NCBI RefSeq assembly: GCF_001270495.1
Contig: NZ_LGUR01000117.1
Span: 372,001 to 436,000 of the forward strand
From: Streptomyces viridochromogenes
GTDB taxonomy: Bacteria > Actinomycetota > Actinomycetes > Streptomycetales > Streptomycetaceae
DNA: 64,000 nucleotides
Direction of reading: 5' to 3'
The notes under the pieces were generated by a model. It worked only from the letters and a program-made list of their open reading frames with translations. It made no database searches and had not been told where the DNA came from. Below are positions 56,449 through 64,000 of this stretch, piece by piece (positions within the stretch are counted from its first letter, which is position 1; every line of letters starts with the position of its first letter). The translations under genes and the position numbers were made by a program.

Positions 56449-57513
56449 TCAGGTGGGCGATATGCGCCGGGCGAGCCGTCGCGCGAGGGGATGGACGACG
56501 CCGAGCGCCGCGGCGACACCCGGTGCCCCACCGCGCGCGGTGAGCGCGGCCTGCAAGGGCATCAGCCCCAGAATCCCGGCCCCCACGGCCCGCCGTACGT
56601 TCTCCCCCGACGGCTTCCGCACGGCACGGACCTGGGCGGAACCGTAGGCCCCGAGGTAGGCGAGAGCACCGGCGGCAGTGAGGGCGGTGCGGAACCTCTT
56701 GGAAGGCACGGTGCCGGCAACGCCTTTAAGGGGCGCGGGGCTGTGTCGAACTGCGGCTCCGCCGCGGGGCGCGACAAGCCACCACGGCGCCGCAGCCGCG
56801 CGATGCCCCTTCGCGGCACCCCCTGAGGCGTCTTGCTCGACCGGAACCGCCGTAGCCAGGGCAGTCGCCGCAGACACGGCGAGGGTCACCCCCGGCACCC
56901 GCACCGGCGCCCCACCGATCTCATGGCGACTGAGCGCCATCAACGTACCGGTGTGCACCCCGACCAGCCCGGCGGGCACAGCGGCACGCCGCACCGCGAC
57001 ACCAACCGATTCCGCCCCCGCCCCAGGCACCACCGCACCGGCCAGAACGTCCAGAACCCGTGCCCCTGCCATGGCGAAGCCCCCCGCCGGCGTGGACTTG
57101 AGCTTCAGGTCATATGCCCAGATGAGTCCGGCCAACGGCAGCGCGACACCCACACTGCGCCGACCCCCCGCGGCAGCGGCGAGCCCGATCCCCGCCACGG
57201 TCAACGCCCCGGCCACGCCAAGCGCCGTACGCCGCGGAACACGCCCCGACGGCACAGGCCGATCCGGTCTCTCGACGGAGTCGACCGTGGCGTCGGCGTA
57301 GTCGTTGAGGGCCATGCCGGCCCAGTAGAGACAGACGGAGGAACCGATCACTCCGAAGGTACGGGCGTCCAGCGGGCGTCCGGCGGCGGCCGCTCCCGCG
57401 ATCACGTCACCGGGCACACTCAGCGCGGCCGGGGCTCTGACGAGCAGGGCGAGGTCGCTGAGGCGCACGGCAGACCGGGATCCGAAGCGGACAACCGCTT
57501 TCCGATCTTTCAT
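56449..57513 (-). CDS. eboC: UbiA-type prenyltransferase, EboC (SCO3242-like)
   Basis: The 354-residue membrane protein has the prenyl-diphosphate motif NDYADATVDSVERPDRPVPS (N-D-x-x-D-x-x-x-D, about 70-89) and WAYDLKLKS near 153, with eight or so hydrophobic helices. It is the first gene of the seven-gene operon. Residues around 230-264 (WWLVAPRGGAAVRHSPAPLK) are not typical: they are the translation of a dispersed Streptomyces repeat inserted in frame (56,723-56,782). ATG 57513 follows TAGGGTG. EboC proteins may transfer a polyprenyl group to a cargo or carrier; this is not proven. Confidence 0.83.
   Translation of the reverse strand: MKDRKAVVRFGSRSAVRLSDLALLVRAPAALSVPGDVIAGAAAAGRPLDARTFGVIGSSVCLYWAGMALNDYADATVDSVERPDRPVPSGRVPRRTALGVAGALTVAGIGLAAAAGGRRSVGVALPLAGLIWAYDLKLKSTPAGGFAMAGARVLDVLAGAVVPGAGAESVGVAVRRAAVPAGLVGVHTGTLMALSRHEIGGAPVRVPGVTLAVSAATALATAVPVEQDASGGAAKGHRAAAAPWWLVAPRGGAAVRHSPAPLKGVAGTVPSKRFRTALTAAGALAYLGAYGSAQVRAVRKPSGENVRRAVGAGILGLMPLQAALTARGGAPGVAAALGVVHPLARRLARRISPT
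56723..56782 (-). repeat. Dispersed repeat inserted in frame inside eboC
   Basis: Read on the minus strand this reads TTGTCGCGCCCCGCGGCGGA, then GCCGCAGTTCGACACAGCCC and CGCGCCCCTTAAAGG. It matches the intergenic copy at 42,606-42,664 in order and most bases. It adds roughly 20-40 codons without breaking the reading frame. The encoded segment sits between membrane helices, where extra residues are tolerated. Confidence 0.75.
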
Positions 57514-57548
57514 GGCCGCACCCTACTCGCGGCTATTGAGCCTTCAGA

Positions 57549-57577
57549 TACCTACCCCCCGGTAAGGGGAGTGACAA
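57549..57577 (-). promoter_or_regulatory. Candidate promoter of the ebo-like operon
   Basis: On the minus strand: TTGTCA (57577-57572), 17 nt, TAGGTA (57554-57549). The start would be near 57,542, about 30 nt before the eboC ATG. CGGTAAGGG (57560-57568) and CCCTTACCG (57593-57601) form a perfect 9-bp inverted repeat overlapping the spacer and upstream region, a likely operator. Confidence 0.58.
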
Positions 57578-57643
57578 AGAAGACACAGAATTCCCTTACC
57601 GCGGAACCCGAACTACCGGTAAACGTGGACCGTTTGACCGGTC

Positions 57644-59065
57644 TCACGGCTCCTGCCGCAGCCGCCGCCACACCGCCTTGGCCGCGTTGTGCCCCGACAT
57701 CCCGTGCACGCCCGGTCCGGGCGGGGTCGCCGACGAGCAGATGAAGACAGCGGGGTGCGGGGTGCGGTAGGGGAAGAGCGACAGCTTGGGCCGGAGCAGG
57801 AGTTGGAGCCCGGAGGCCGCTCCGGAGGCGATGTCGCCGCCGACATAGTTGGCGTTGCGGGCGGCGAGCTCGGCCGGGCCGGCCGTCGCGCGCGCGAGGA
57901 CGCGGTCGCGGAACCCCGGGGCGAAGCGCTCCAGTTGACGTTCGAGGACGTCCGTGAGGTCTCCGGTCCAGCCGTTCGGCACATGCCCGTACGCCCAGAA
58001 GACGTGCTTGCCCTCGGGGGCCCGCGTGGGGTCGACGACGCTGGGCTGCACCGTGATCATGAACGGCTTGTCGGGCGCCCGGCCTTCCCGGGACGCGGCG
58101 CGCAGGGCGGCGCCGATCTCCGCGCTGTCCCCCCCGACCTGCACGGTGCCGGCCCGCCGCGCCTCCGGCGAGGTCCATGGCACCGGGCCGTCCAAGGCGT
58201 AGTCGATCTTGAAGGCGGCGGCGCCGTAGCGGTAGCCCTCGTAGTAGCGGCCGAAGCCGGCGATGCGGGCCAGCGCGGTGGGCGAGGTGTCGAAGATGTA
58301 CGCGCGCGCGGGCGGCAGGTCGTCGAGCCGCTTGACCTCGTAGTCGGTGTGGACGGTGCCGCCGAGGTCCTTCAGATAGGCGGTGAGGGCGTCGGAGATG
58401 GACTGGGAACCGCCGCGGGCCACGGGCCACCCGCGGGCGTGGGCGGCGAGGGCGAAGACCAGTCCGATGGCACTGGTGGCGAAGCCGTCCAGCGGGGCGA
58501 TGACGTGCGCCACGAGGCCGGCGAAGAGCGTCCTGGCCCGCTCGTCGCGGAAGCGGCGCGTCAGCCAGGTCGACGGGGGCAGTCCGACCAGGCCGAAGCG
58601 GGCGAGCGTGACCGGGTCCCGGGGTAGTGCGGTGAGGGGCAGGGACATGAAGTCACGGGCCAGCGTGTCCCACTTGGCCAGGAACGGCTCGACCAGCCTG
58701 CGGTACGTGCCCGCGTCGCGCGGGCCGAACGAGGCGGCGGTCTCGGCGACGGACCGGGACAGCACGGCGGCGCTGCCGTCGGTGAAGGGGTGCGCCATGG
58801 GCAGCCCGGCGTGCAGCCACTCCAGGCCGTAACGGTCGAGCGGCATGGTCCGGAAGACGGGCGAGTTGATGCCCAGGGGGTGCGCGGCGGAGCACGGGTC
58901 GTGCCGGAAGCCGGGGAGGGTCAGCTCCTCGGTGCGGGCTCCGCCGCCGACGGTGTCACGCGCCTCGAACACGGCCACGGAGAAGCCGCGGCGGGCCAGC
59001 TCCACGGCAGCGGTCAGTCCGTTCGGCCCCGCACCCACCACGACCGCATCGAGCATCGACGGCAC
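57644..59065 (-). CDS. Phytoene-desaturase-like FAD oxidoreductase
   Basis: The 473-residue flavoprotein begins [20 protein letters not shown] (GxGxxG, about 7-26) followed by [15 protein letters not shown]. It ends with [20 protein letters not shown], the C-terminal signature of NAD(P)/FAD-dependent oxidoreductases related to CrtI. The substrate is not known; no carotenoid genes are next to it. GTG 59065 has AAGGAG 7 nt upstream. The gene ends 130 nt before the ebo-like operon on the same strand. Confidence 0.85.
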   Translation of the reverse strand: MPSMLDAVVVGAGPNGLTAAVELARRGFSVAVFEARDTVGGGARTEELTLPGFRHDPCSAAHPLGINSPVFRTMPLDRYGLEWLHAGLPMAHPFTDGSAAVLSRSVAETAASFGPRDAGTYRRLVEPFLAKWDTLARDFMSLPLTALPRDPVTLARFGLVGLPPSTWLTRRFRDERARTLFAGLVAHVIAPLDGFATSAIGLVFALAAHARGWPVARGGSQSISDALTAYLKDLGGTVHTDYEVKRLDDLPPARAYIFDTSPTALARIAGFGRYYEGYRYGAAAFKIDYALDGPVPWTSPEARRAGTVQVGGDSAEIGAALRAASREGRAPDKPFMITVQPSVVDPTRAPEGKHVFWAYGHVPNGWTGDLTDVLERQLERFAPGFRDRVLARATAGPAELAARNANYVGGDIASGAASGLQLLLRPKLSLFPYRTPHPAVFICSSATPPGPGVHGMSGHNAAKAVWRRLRQEP

Positions 59066-59220
59066 CTTCGGACTCCTTCGTCAGCCGATGGCCATTGAAG
59101 GATCAGGATATGCCGGGGCACTGACAGACCGGGGCACGGTGTTCCAGCCGGGGGTGCGGTGCCCCGACCAGGGCCACGGGGCCGTATGGATCTGCGGCTG
59201 GACCGCGCTCCCCTGGACGA

Positions 59221-60066
59221 TCAGTTTCCCGCCGACAGCAGTCCCGCGACCCGGCGAGCCGTAGCCGCGTCCCGGGCCGTCGTGAACGGCAGGGCGTTGC
59301 CGCCCGTGATCCGGAACGGTTCGCCCGCGTGGGTCAGGTGGGCGCCACCCGCCTCCTCGACCAGGAGAATGCCCGCGGCGTGATCCCATGCGGCCTCCCA
59401 GCTGAACGCGGTCGCGTCCAACTCGCCCCGGGCGATGGCGAGATACTCCAGCCCCGCCGAGCCGCACGCGCGCGGCCTGACCCCGTCGGTCCACAGGCCC
59501 AGCAGCGCGCGCTTCTGTTCGTCGGTCGTGTAGTCGGGGTGGGACGTGGCGATGTCCAGGTCCCGGCCGGGCTCCGGCGCGCCGGAGTGCAGCCGCTCGC
59601 CGTCGAGGTAGGCGCCCTTGCCCCGTATCGCCGTGGCCAGTTGGTCGCGGGCGGGGGCGTAGGTCCAGGAGGCGAGCAGGACGCCGTGCTGTGCGAGCGC
59701 GACCAGCGTGCAGAAGCCGGGGTCTCCGTGCACGAACTGGCGGGTGCCGTCGACGGGGTCGACGATCCAGACCGGGGCGTCGCCCTGTAGCGCGTCGTAC
59801 GACGCCGGGTTGGCGTGCACCGCCTCCTCGCCGACCACGACCGAGCCCGGGAGAAGCGCGCCGAGCACCCCGGTGAGGTACTGCTCGGCGAGCCGGTCGG
59901 CGTCGGTCACCAGGTCGTGCGGTCCGGCCTTCTGGTCGATCTCATGGGCGGCGAGCTGCCGGAAGCGGGGCATGATCTCGCCCGCGGCAGCCTTGCGGAC
60001 CGCTTCCTCCACGTCCGCTTCGTGCTGTGCGAGAAACTCGTCGATGGTTTCGTTGTATCCGATCAC
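59221..60066 (-). CDS. Inositol-monophosphatase family phosphatase
   Basis: The 281-residue Mg-dependent phosphatase has VTDADRLAEQYL, VVGEEAVHANP (GEE, about 77-79), WIVDPVDGTRQFVHG (DPVDGT, about 101-106) and SWEAAWDHAAGILLVEEAGG (WDHAAG, about 227-232). Substrates in this family include inositol phosphate, fructose-bisphosphate, histidinol phosphate and PAP, and the sequence alone does not decide. Confidence 0.88.
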   Translation of the reverse strand: MIGYNETIDEFLAQHEADVEEAVRKAAAGEIMPRFRQLAAHEIDQKAGPHDLVTDADRLAEQYLTGVLGALLPGSVVVGEEAVHANPASYDALQGDAPVWIVDPVDGTRQFVHGDPGFCTLVALAQHGVLLASWTYAPARDQLATAIRGKGAYLDGERLHSGAPEPGRDLDIATSHPDYTTDEQKRALLGLWTDGVRPRACGSAGLEYLAIARGELDATAFSWEAAWDHAAGILLVEEAGGAHLTHAGEPFRITGGNALPFTTARDAATARRVAGLLSAGN

Positions 60067-60216
60067 CCCTCCATGAGAGCACGCCCCGCTGACAGTCCCC
60101 GCCTGCCCGGTGGACGCCGGATGGCATCGGCATGAACATGGGGGGTGCGTATCCGCAGGTCAGGGGTGTGCGTATCGGCAGGTCAGGGGCGTGCCCATGA
60201 CGCCCGGCGGCCGTTC

Positions 60217-62043
60217 TCAGCGCCCGACGGCGTAGCCCTGCATCCCCCGTGGATTCGCCGCCGCCGACAGCACCCCGGTCTCCGGGTCCCGCGCGACCGC
60301 GCACAGCCGGCCCTCCGACCAGGCGTCACCGACGGTCACCGCATGGCCACGCCGCCGTAGCTCCGCCACCACCTCGGGGGCCGTACGGGACTCCACGGTG
60401 ACGCTTCCCGGTCGCATCCCGCGTGGGTAGAAGGAACCGGGGAAGCTGTCGTTGTGCCAGTTCGGGGCGTCGATCGCGCCCTGGAGGTCGAGGCCGCCGC
60501 GGACCTGGCCGCGCAGGGCGACCGCGAGGAAGAAGTGCAGCTGCCACTGGTCCTGCTGGTCCCCGCCGGGCGTACCGAAGGCCATGACGGGCACACCGTC
60601 GCGCAGGGCGACGGACGGCGTGAGCGTCGTACGGGGCCGCCGTCCCGGTGTCAGCGAGTTCGGCAGGCCCTCCTCCAGCCAGGTCATCTGGAGCCGGGTG
60701 CCGAGCGGGAAGCCCAGTTCGGGCACGACGGGGTTGGACTGGAGCCAGCCGCCGCTGGGGGTGGCCGCGATCATGTTGCCCCAGCGGTCGACGATGTCGA
60801 GGTGGCAGGTGTCGCCACGGGTGCCGCCGTCGGCGGAGACGTCGGGCTCGCCCGGCACCGGCGACGTCGGGCTCTTGGCGACCGTGGGTTCACCTGCGCC
60901 CAGCGCGTCGAAGCCGGGCCCCTCGGTGGCCGCCACGCGCGCGTGGGCGCACAGTCGCGGGGCGCGGCCGCCCGGGCTGCCGGGCCGCAGCTCGTGGGAG
61001 GCCCTCTCGCCGACCAGCTCCCGCCGTGCGGCGTTGTAGCGGTCCGACAGCAGCTCGTCGAGCGGTACCTCGGTCGCGTCGCCGTACCAGGCCTCCCGGT
61101 CGGCCATGGCCAGCTTGCAGCCCTCGATCAGCAGATGGACGTAGTCGGCGGACCCGTACCGGGGCAGCTCGTGCGGCAGCAGCGCGAGCTGCTGGAGGAG
61201 GATCGGGCCCTGACTCCAGGGGCCGGCCTTGCACAGGGTCCAGCCGTTCCAGTCGTACGTCGCCGGCGCCTCGTAGGTCGCGGACCAGCCGGCGAGGTCG
61301 GCGGCCGTGAGCGTGCCGGAGTGTCGCTCGCCGCTGGTGTCCAGGGTGGGCCGCCGGGCCTGCCGCACGAGGGCCTCGGCGATGAAGCCGGTCCGCCACA
61401 CCTCCCGCGCGGCCTCGATCTGCGCGACCCGGTCCCCGGCACCGGCGACCTCGTCCAGCAACCGCTTCCAGGTGGCGGCGAGGGCGGGATTGCGGAACAG
61501 CTCCCCGGGCCGGGGCGGCTTCCCGCCCGGCAGATACACCTCGGCCGACGAGGTCCACTCCGTCTCGAACAGCTCCCGCACGGTCTCGACGGTCTCGCCG
61601 ACCCGCTCCACGGGCGCGTGCCCGTCTTCGGCGTAGCCGATGGCGTACTGGAGCACATCGGCGAGGGACCTGGTGCCATGGTCCCGCAGGAGAAGCATCC
61701 AGGCGTCGAACGCGCCGGGCACGGCGGCGGCGAGCGGTCCCGTCCCGGGCACGAGTTCCAGCCCGAGCCCCCGGTAGTGCGCGACGGTCGCCCCGGCCGG
61801 CGCCACGCCCTGCCCGCACAGCACCCGCACCTCGCCGCCCGCCGGGGCGAGCAGGATCGGTACCTCACCGGCCGGCCCGTTGAGATGCGGCTCGACGACA
61901 TGCAGCACGAACGCGCCCGCCACGGCGGCGTCGTACGCGTTACCCCCGCCCTCCAGCACGGCCATCGCGGACTGCGAGGCGAGCCAGTGGGTGGAGGACA
62001 CCATGCCGAAGGTGCCTTGGAGTGTGGGGCGGGTGGTGAACAT
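60217..62043 (-). CDS. Gamma-glutamyltransferase family protein
   Basis: The 608-residue Ntn hydrolase cleaves gamma-glutamyl bonds in related enzymes. It begins TTRPTLQGTFGMVSSTHWLA and ASQSAMAVLEGGGNAYDAAV. The autoprocessing site is GGTRGDTCHLDIVDRWGN, with the catalytic Thr in DTCH (about residue 410). FGTPGGDQQDQWQLHFFL and the C-terminal NPRGMQGYAVGR follow. No clear signal peptide is present, unlike secreted GGT, so it may be cytoplasmic. ATG 62043 follows GAGAGGTCCT. An upstream in-frame ATG at 62073 is possible. Confidence 0.87.
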   Translation of the reverse strand: MFTTRPTLQGTFGMVSSTHWLASQSAMAVLEGGGNAYDAAVAGAFVLHVVEPHLNGPAGEVPILLAPAGGEVRVLCGQGVAPAGATVAHYRGLGLELVPGTGPLAAAVPGAFDAWMLLLRDHGTRSLADVLQYAIGYAEDGHAPVERVGETVETVRELFETEWTSSAEVYLPGGKPPRPGELFRNPALAATWKRLLDEVAGAGDRVAQIEAAREVWRTGFIAEALVRQARRPTLDTSGERHSGTLTAADLAGWSATYEAPATYDWNGWTLCKAGPWSQGPILLQQLALLPHELPRYGSADYVHLLIEGCKLAMADREAWYGDATEVPLDELLSDRYNAARRELVGERASHELRPGSPGGRAPRLCAHARVAATEGPGFDALGAGEPTVAKSPTSPVPGEPDVSADGGTRGDTCHLDIVDRWGNMIAATPSGGWLQSNPVVPELGFPLGTRLQMTWLEEGLPNSLTPGRRPRTTLTPSVALRDGVPVMAFGTPGGDQQDQWQLHFFLAVALRGQVRGGLDLQGAIDAPNWHNDSFPGSFYPRGMRPGSVTVESRTAPEVVAELRRRGHAVTVGDAWSEGRLCAVARDPETGVLSAAANPRGMQGYAVGR

Positions 62044-62358
62044 AGGACCTCTCACCTCGCTGTTTACACACATTGGCCCGGCTGACGGGCAATCAGGACC
62101 GGCCTTCCCGCTCCCCCAGCAGGCTATCGATCACCGACGCGAGCACGACAGGGGAGCGAAGTCATGGATCCGAGTCGGGAGTTGGGCGGTGGCGGCACAC
62201 GCGACTTAAGAAGCCGTATCCACGCGGTGCCACCAAGGGCTCGGCGTGGATGGCTCCATGTGCACCGCCTATTCGGGTGCTTGTGTGAAATCGACGCTTC
62301 TCGCGTGTGGGCCGGCGGCATACCTCTGGCGAGCACACACCGATCGAAGGAGATACTT
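62044..62358. other. 315-nt intergenic region, divergent promoters
   Basis: It separates the gamma-glutamyltransferase (minus) from the small secreted repeat protein (plus). A+T-rich TGTGTAAACA lies just upstream of the minus-strand gene. An in-frame ATG at 62164 could extend the plus-strand gene but would bury its signal peptide. No clear promoter pair or repeat was identified. Confidence 0.4.
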
Positions 62359-62631
62359 ATGCGTGCACCTGCCATGCTTGCCGCCGTCGCTCTCGCCGGG
62401 AGTGTTCTGCTCGGAGGGCCGGGCCAGGCCTTTGCCGACGAGAACGACGATGCGAGCAACAGCGGAATGGAATTCGGGAACAGCGCTCCGGCTGATTCCG
62501 ATTTCGGCCAGGGTACGTCCGAGGCCGGACAGGGCGCGTCCGGCTTCGACCAGGGTGCGTCCGGCTTCGACCAGGGTGCGTCGGGCTTCGGCCAGGGCGG
62601 GTCTGGTTTCGGCGAGGGCCTGGATCTCTGA
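62359..62631 (+). CDS. Small secreted protein with GASGFDQ tandem repeats
   Basis: The 90-residue precursor has a signal peptide (RAPAMLAAVALAGSVLLGG, cleavage likely after AFA). The mature part is acidic and built of a short linker plus repeats GASGFDQ, GASGFDQ, GASGFGQ, GGSGFGEG (about 57-87). The DNA repeats are nearly identical (GGTGCGTCCGGCTTCGACCA). AAGGAG lies 8 nt before the ATG. No lipobox, cysteine or LPXTG signal is present, so it is released or loosely held outside. The function is unknown. Confidence 0.72.
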   Translation: MRAPAMLAAVALAGSVLLGGPGQAFADENDDASNSGMEFGNSAPADSDFGQGTSEAGQGASGFDQGASGFDQGASGFGQGGSGFGEGLDL

Positions 62632-62655
62632 CGGCCACGCCGCCGCGCCTTCGTC

Positions 62656-62696
62656 CCCACGCCCCGCACCGGGATGCTCTCGGTGCGGGGCGTGGG
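62656..62696 (+). terminator. Strong hairpin terminator
   Basis: CCCACGCCCCGCACCG and CGGTGCGGGGCGTGGG (62656-62671, 62681-62696) form a perfect 16-bp stem with a 9-nt loop, downstream of the secreted repeat protein. Confidence 0.88.
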
Positions 62697-62815
62697 ATCG
62701 GGGCCTGCCGGAGGGCCCTGACGGAGGGCGGAGATCCAGGTCACAATCTGCGAGAGGGAAAGGTCACAGCCCTGCCCTCTGCTGCTCCTTTGTCGTTCTG
62801 ACCTAGCATCCGAGC

Positions 62816-64000
62816 ATGACGGTCCTGCCTGACGACGGGCTCTCGCTGGCCGCCGAGTTCCCTGACGCAACCCATGAGCAGTGGCAACACCTGGTGGAAG
62901 GTGTGCTGCGCAAGTCGGGCAAGGACGTCTCGGGCCCGGCAGCGGTAGAAGCCCTGTCCACTGCTCTGGAGGACGGGCTGCGCACCCGTCCCCTGTACAC
63001 CGCGCGCGACGCCGCGCCCGATCCCGGCCTGCCCGGGTTCGCCCCGTTCGTCCGTGGCGCTCGCGCCGAGGGCAACACGGTCGGCGGCTGGGATCTGCGC
63101 CAGCGGCACACCACGGTCACGGACGGCGTGGCGCTCGCGGACCTGGAGAACGGCGTCACCTCGCTCTGGCTGGTCCTCGGCGAGGGCGGCATCCCGGTGG
63201 CGTCGCTCGGCCGGGTCCTGGACGGCGTCTATCTCGACCTGGCCCCCGTCGCCCTCGACGCGGGAGCCGACGTGGAGCCCGCCGCACGGGAGTTGCTGCG
63301 GCTGTACGAGGAGCGGGGCGTCGCCAAGGAGGCTGCGCGCGGCAACCTCGGCGGGGACCCGCTCGGCCATGAGGCCCGTACCGGAGAGTCCTCGGCGTTC
63401 GCGCCGGTCGCCTCGCTCGCGCGGCTGTGCGCCGAGGAGTACCCGGGGCTGCGGGCGCTGACCGTGGACGCGCTGCCGTATCACGAGGCCGGCGGCTCGG
63501 CCGCCCAGGAGCTGGGCTGCTCGCTCGCGACCGGCGTCGCGTATCTGCGGGAGCTCACCGCGGCGGGGCTGACGGTCGAACAGGCGTGTGCGCAGCTGGA
63601 GTTCCGCTACGCGGCCACCGCCGACCAGTTCCTGACCATCGCCAAGCTGCGGGCGGCGCGTCGGCTGTGGGCGCGGGTGACCGAGGTGTGCGGGGCGCCG
63701 AGCGCGCAGGTGCAGCACGCCGTCACCTCGCCGGTGATGATGACGCGCCGCGACCCGTGGGTGAACATGCTGCGCACGACTGTCGCCACGCTGGCCGCCG
63801 GGGTCGGCGGCGCCGACGCGGTGACCGTGCTGCCCTTCGACCACGCGCTCGGCCTGCCGGACGCGTTCGCGCGACGCATCGCCCGCAACACCTCGACCAT
63901 CCTCATCGAGGAGTCGCACCTCGCCCGGGTGATCGACCCGGCGGGCGGCTCCTGGTACGTGGAGCGGCTCACGGACGAACTCGCCCATGCGGGCTGGGAG
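62816..64000 (+). CDS. mutA: Methylmalonyl-CoA mutase small subunit (partial, runs off the right edge)
   Basis: The open 395-codon frame encodes LSLAAEFPDATHEQWQHLVE, RPLYTARDAAPDPGLPGFAP, GGWDLRQRHT, YHEAGGSAAQELGCSLATGV and the N-T-S/IDPAGGSWYVE region. These are characteristic of the MutA subunit, which pairs with MutB to convert methylmalonyl-CoA and succinyl-CoA. Residues corresponding to the active barrel are recognisable but this subunit does not bind B12 productively in known enzymes. ATG 62816 follows a TAGCAT box by 6 nt with no ribosome-binding site, so the mRNA is probably leaderless. No stop is reached in the window. Confidence 0.93.
   Translation, partial: MTVLPDDGLSLAAEFPDATHEQWQHLVEGVLRKSGKDVSGPAAVEALSTALEDGLRTRPLYTARDAAPDPGLPGFAPFVRGARAEGNTVGGWDLRQRHTTVTDGVALADLENGVTSLWLVLGEGGIPVASLGRVLDGVYLDLAPVALDAGADVEPAARELLRLYEERGVAKEAARGNLGGDPLGHEARTGESSAFAPVASLARLCAEEYPGLRALTVDALPYHEAGGSAAQELGCSLATGVAYLRELTAAGLTVEQACAQLEFRYAATADQFLTIAKLRAARRLWARVTEVCGAPSAQVQHAVTSPVMMTRRDPWVNMLRTTVATLAAGVGGADAVTVLPFDHALGLPDAFARRIARNTSTILIEESHLARVIDPAGGSWYVERLTDELAHAGWE

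Noticed and set aside
62741-63988. 415-codon minus-strand frame at the right edge
   Set aside because: It is antisense to mutA, whose protein motifs are unmistakable on the plus strand.

Overview
The window is high-G+C actinobacterial DNA, almost certainly a Streptomyces chromosome. Reasons: the G+C-rich third codon positions, the ccr-meaA ethylmalonyl-CoA locus, leaderless genes with a TAnnnT box 6 nt before ATG, and a dispersed G+C-rich palindromic repeat typical of the genus. About 25.6 kb at the left is one end of an integrated temperate siphovirus; the remaining 38 kb is ordinary host chromosome. No rRNA, tRNA or CRISPR array was seen.

Prophage (1 to about 25,612, every gene on +): tape-measure C-terminus, minor tail protein, beta-helix tail fibre and lysis genes (1-7192); a nucleotide kinase; then a long early region packed with very small coupled genes. 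It contains a Cas4-like nuclease, a phiC31 gp3-type recombination directionality factor, a Holliday-junction-resolvase-like nuclease, a CHC2/Toprim/D5 primase-helicase, a C5-cytosine and a Dam-type adenine methyltransferase, a family A DNA polymerase and a sigma-factor-like protein. Regulatory DNA is unusually legible. There are eight copies of a putative phage early promoter (GGGGACGTCCTCTCCGG box). Two sigma70-like promoters have spacers filled by a perfect 16-bp palindrome. A 75-bp terminator-leader-start cassette is duplicated exactly. The hexamer GTTAAC occurs thirteen times in the prophage and was not seen in the host part. The element ends inside the 5' part of a host radical-SAM gene (Rv2578c type). 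The integrase must lie left of the window; the directionality factor predicts a large serine integrase.

Host, 25.6-34.3 kb: truncated radical-SAM gene, secreted tripeptidyl-aminopeptidase-like hydrolase, RidA, GNAT, HEAT-repeat protein, a duplicated 3-hydroxyacyl-CoA dehydrogenase, a TetR regulator and a decayed amino-acid oxidase. 34.3-42.4 kb: the ethylmalonyl-CoA pathway operon (ccr, meaA/ecm, malyl-CoA lyase, MaoC hydratase, methylsuccinyl-CoA dehydrogenase), then psd and pssA. 42.7-50.1 kb: glycerate kinase, ADP-ribosylglycohydrolase, NUDIX, Sir2, Ogt and Ada-AlkA alkylation repair, an NmtR-like metal sensor, a lipoprotein and a macrodomain protein.

50.2-57.5 kb is a seven-gene minus-strand operon resembling the ebo metabolite-traffic cluster (UbiA-type prenyltransferase EboC, sugar isomerase, EboA, TatD-like EboB, EboE, phosphodiesterase EboF) ending in a coupled cytochrome P450; eboD is absent. 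Beyond it lie a phytoene-desaturase-like oxidoreductase, an inositol-phosphatase-like enzyme, a gamma-glutamyltransferase, a small secreted repeat protein, and the start of mutA (methylmalonyl-CoA mutase small subunit), which runs off the right edge.
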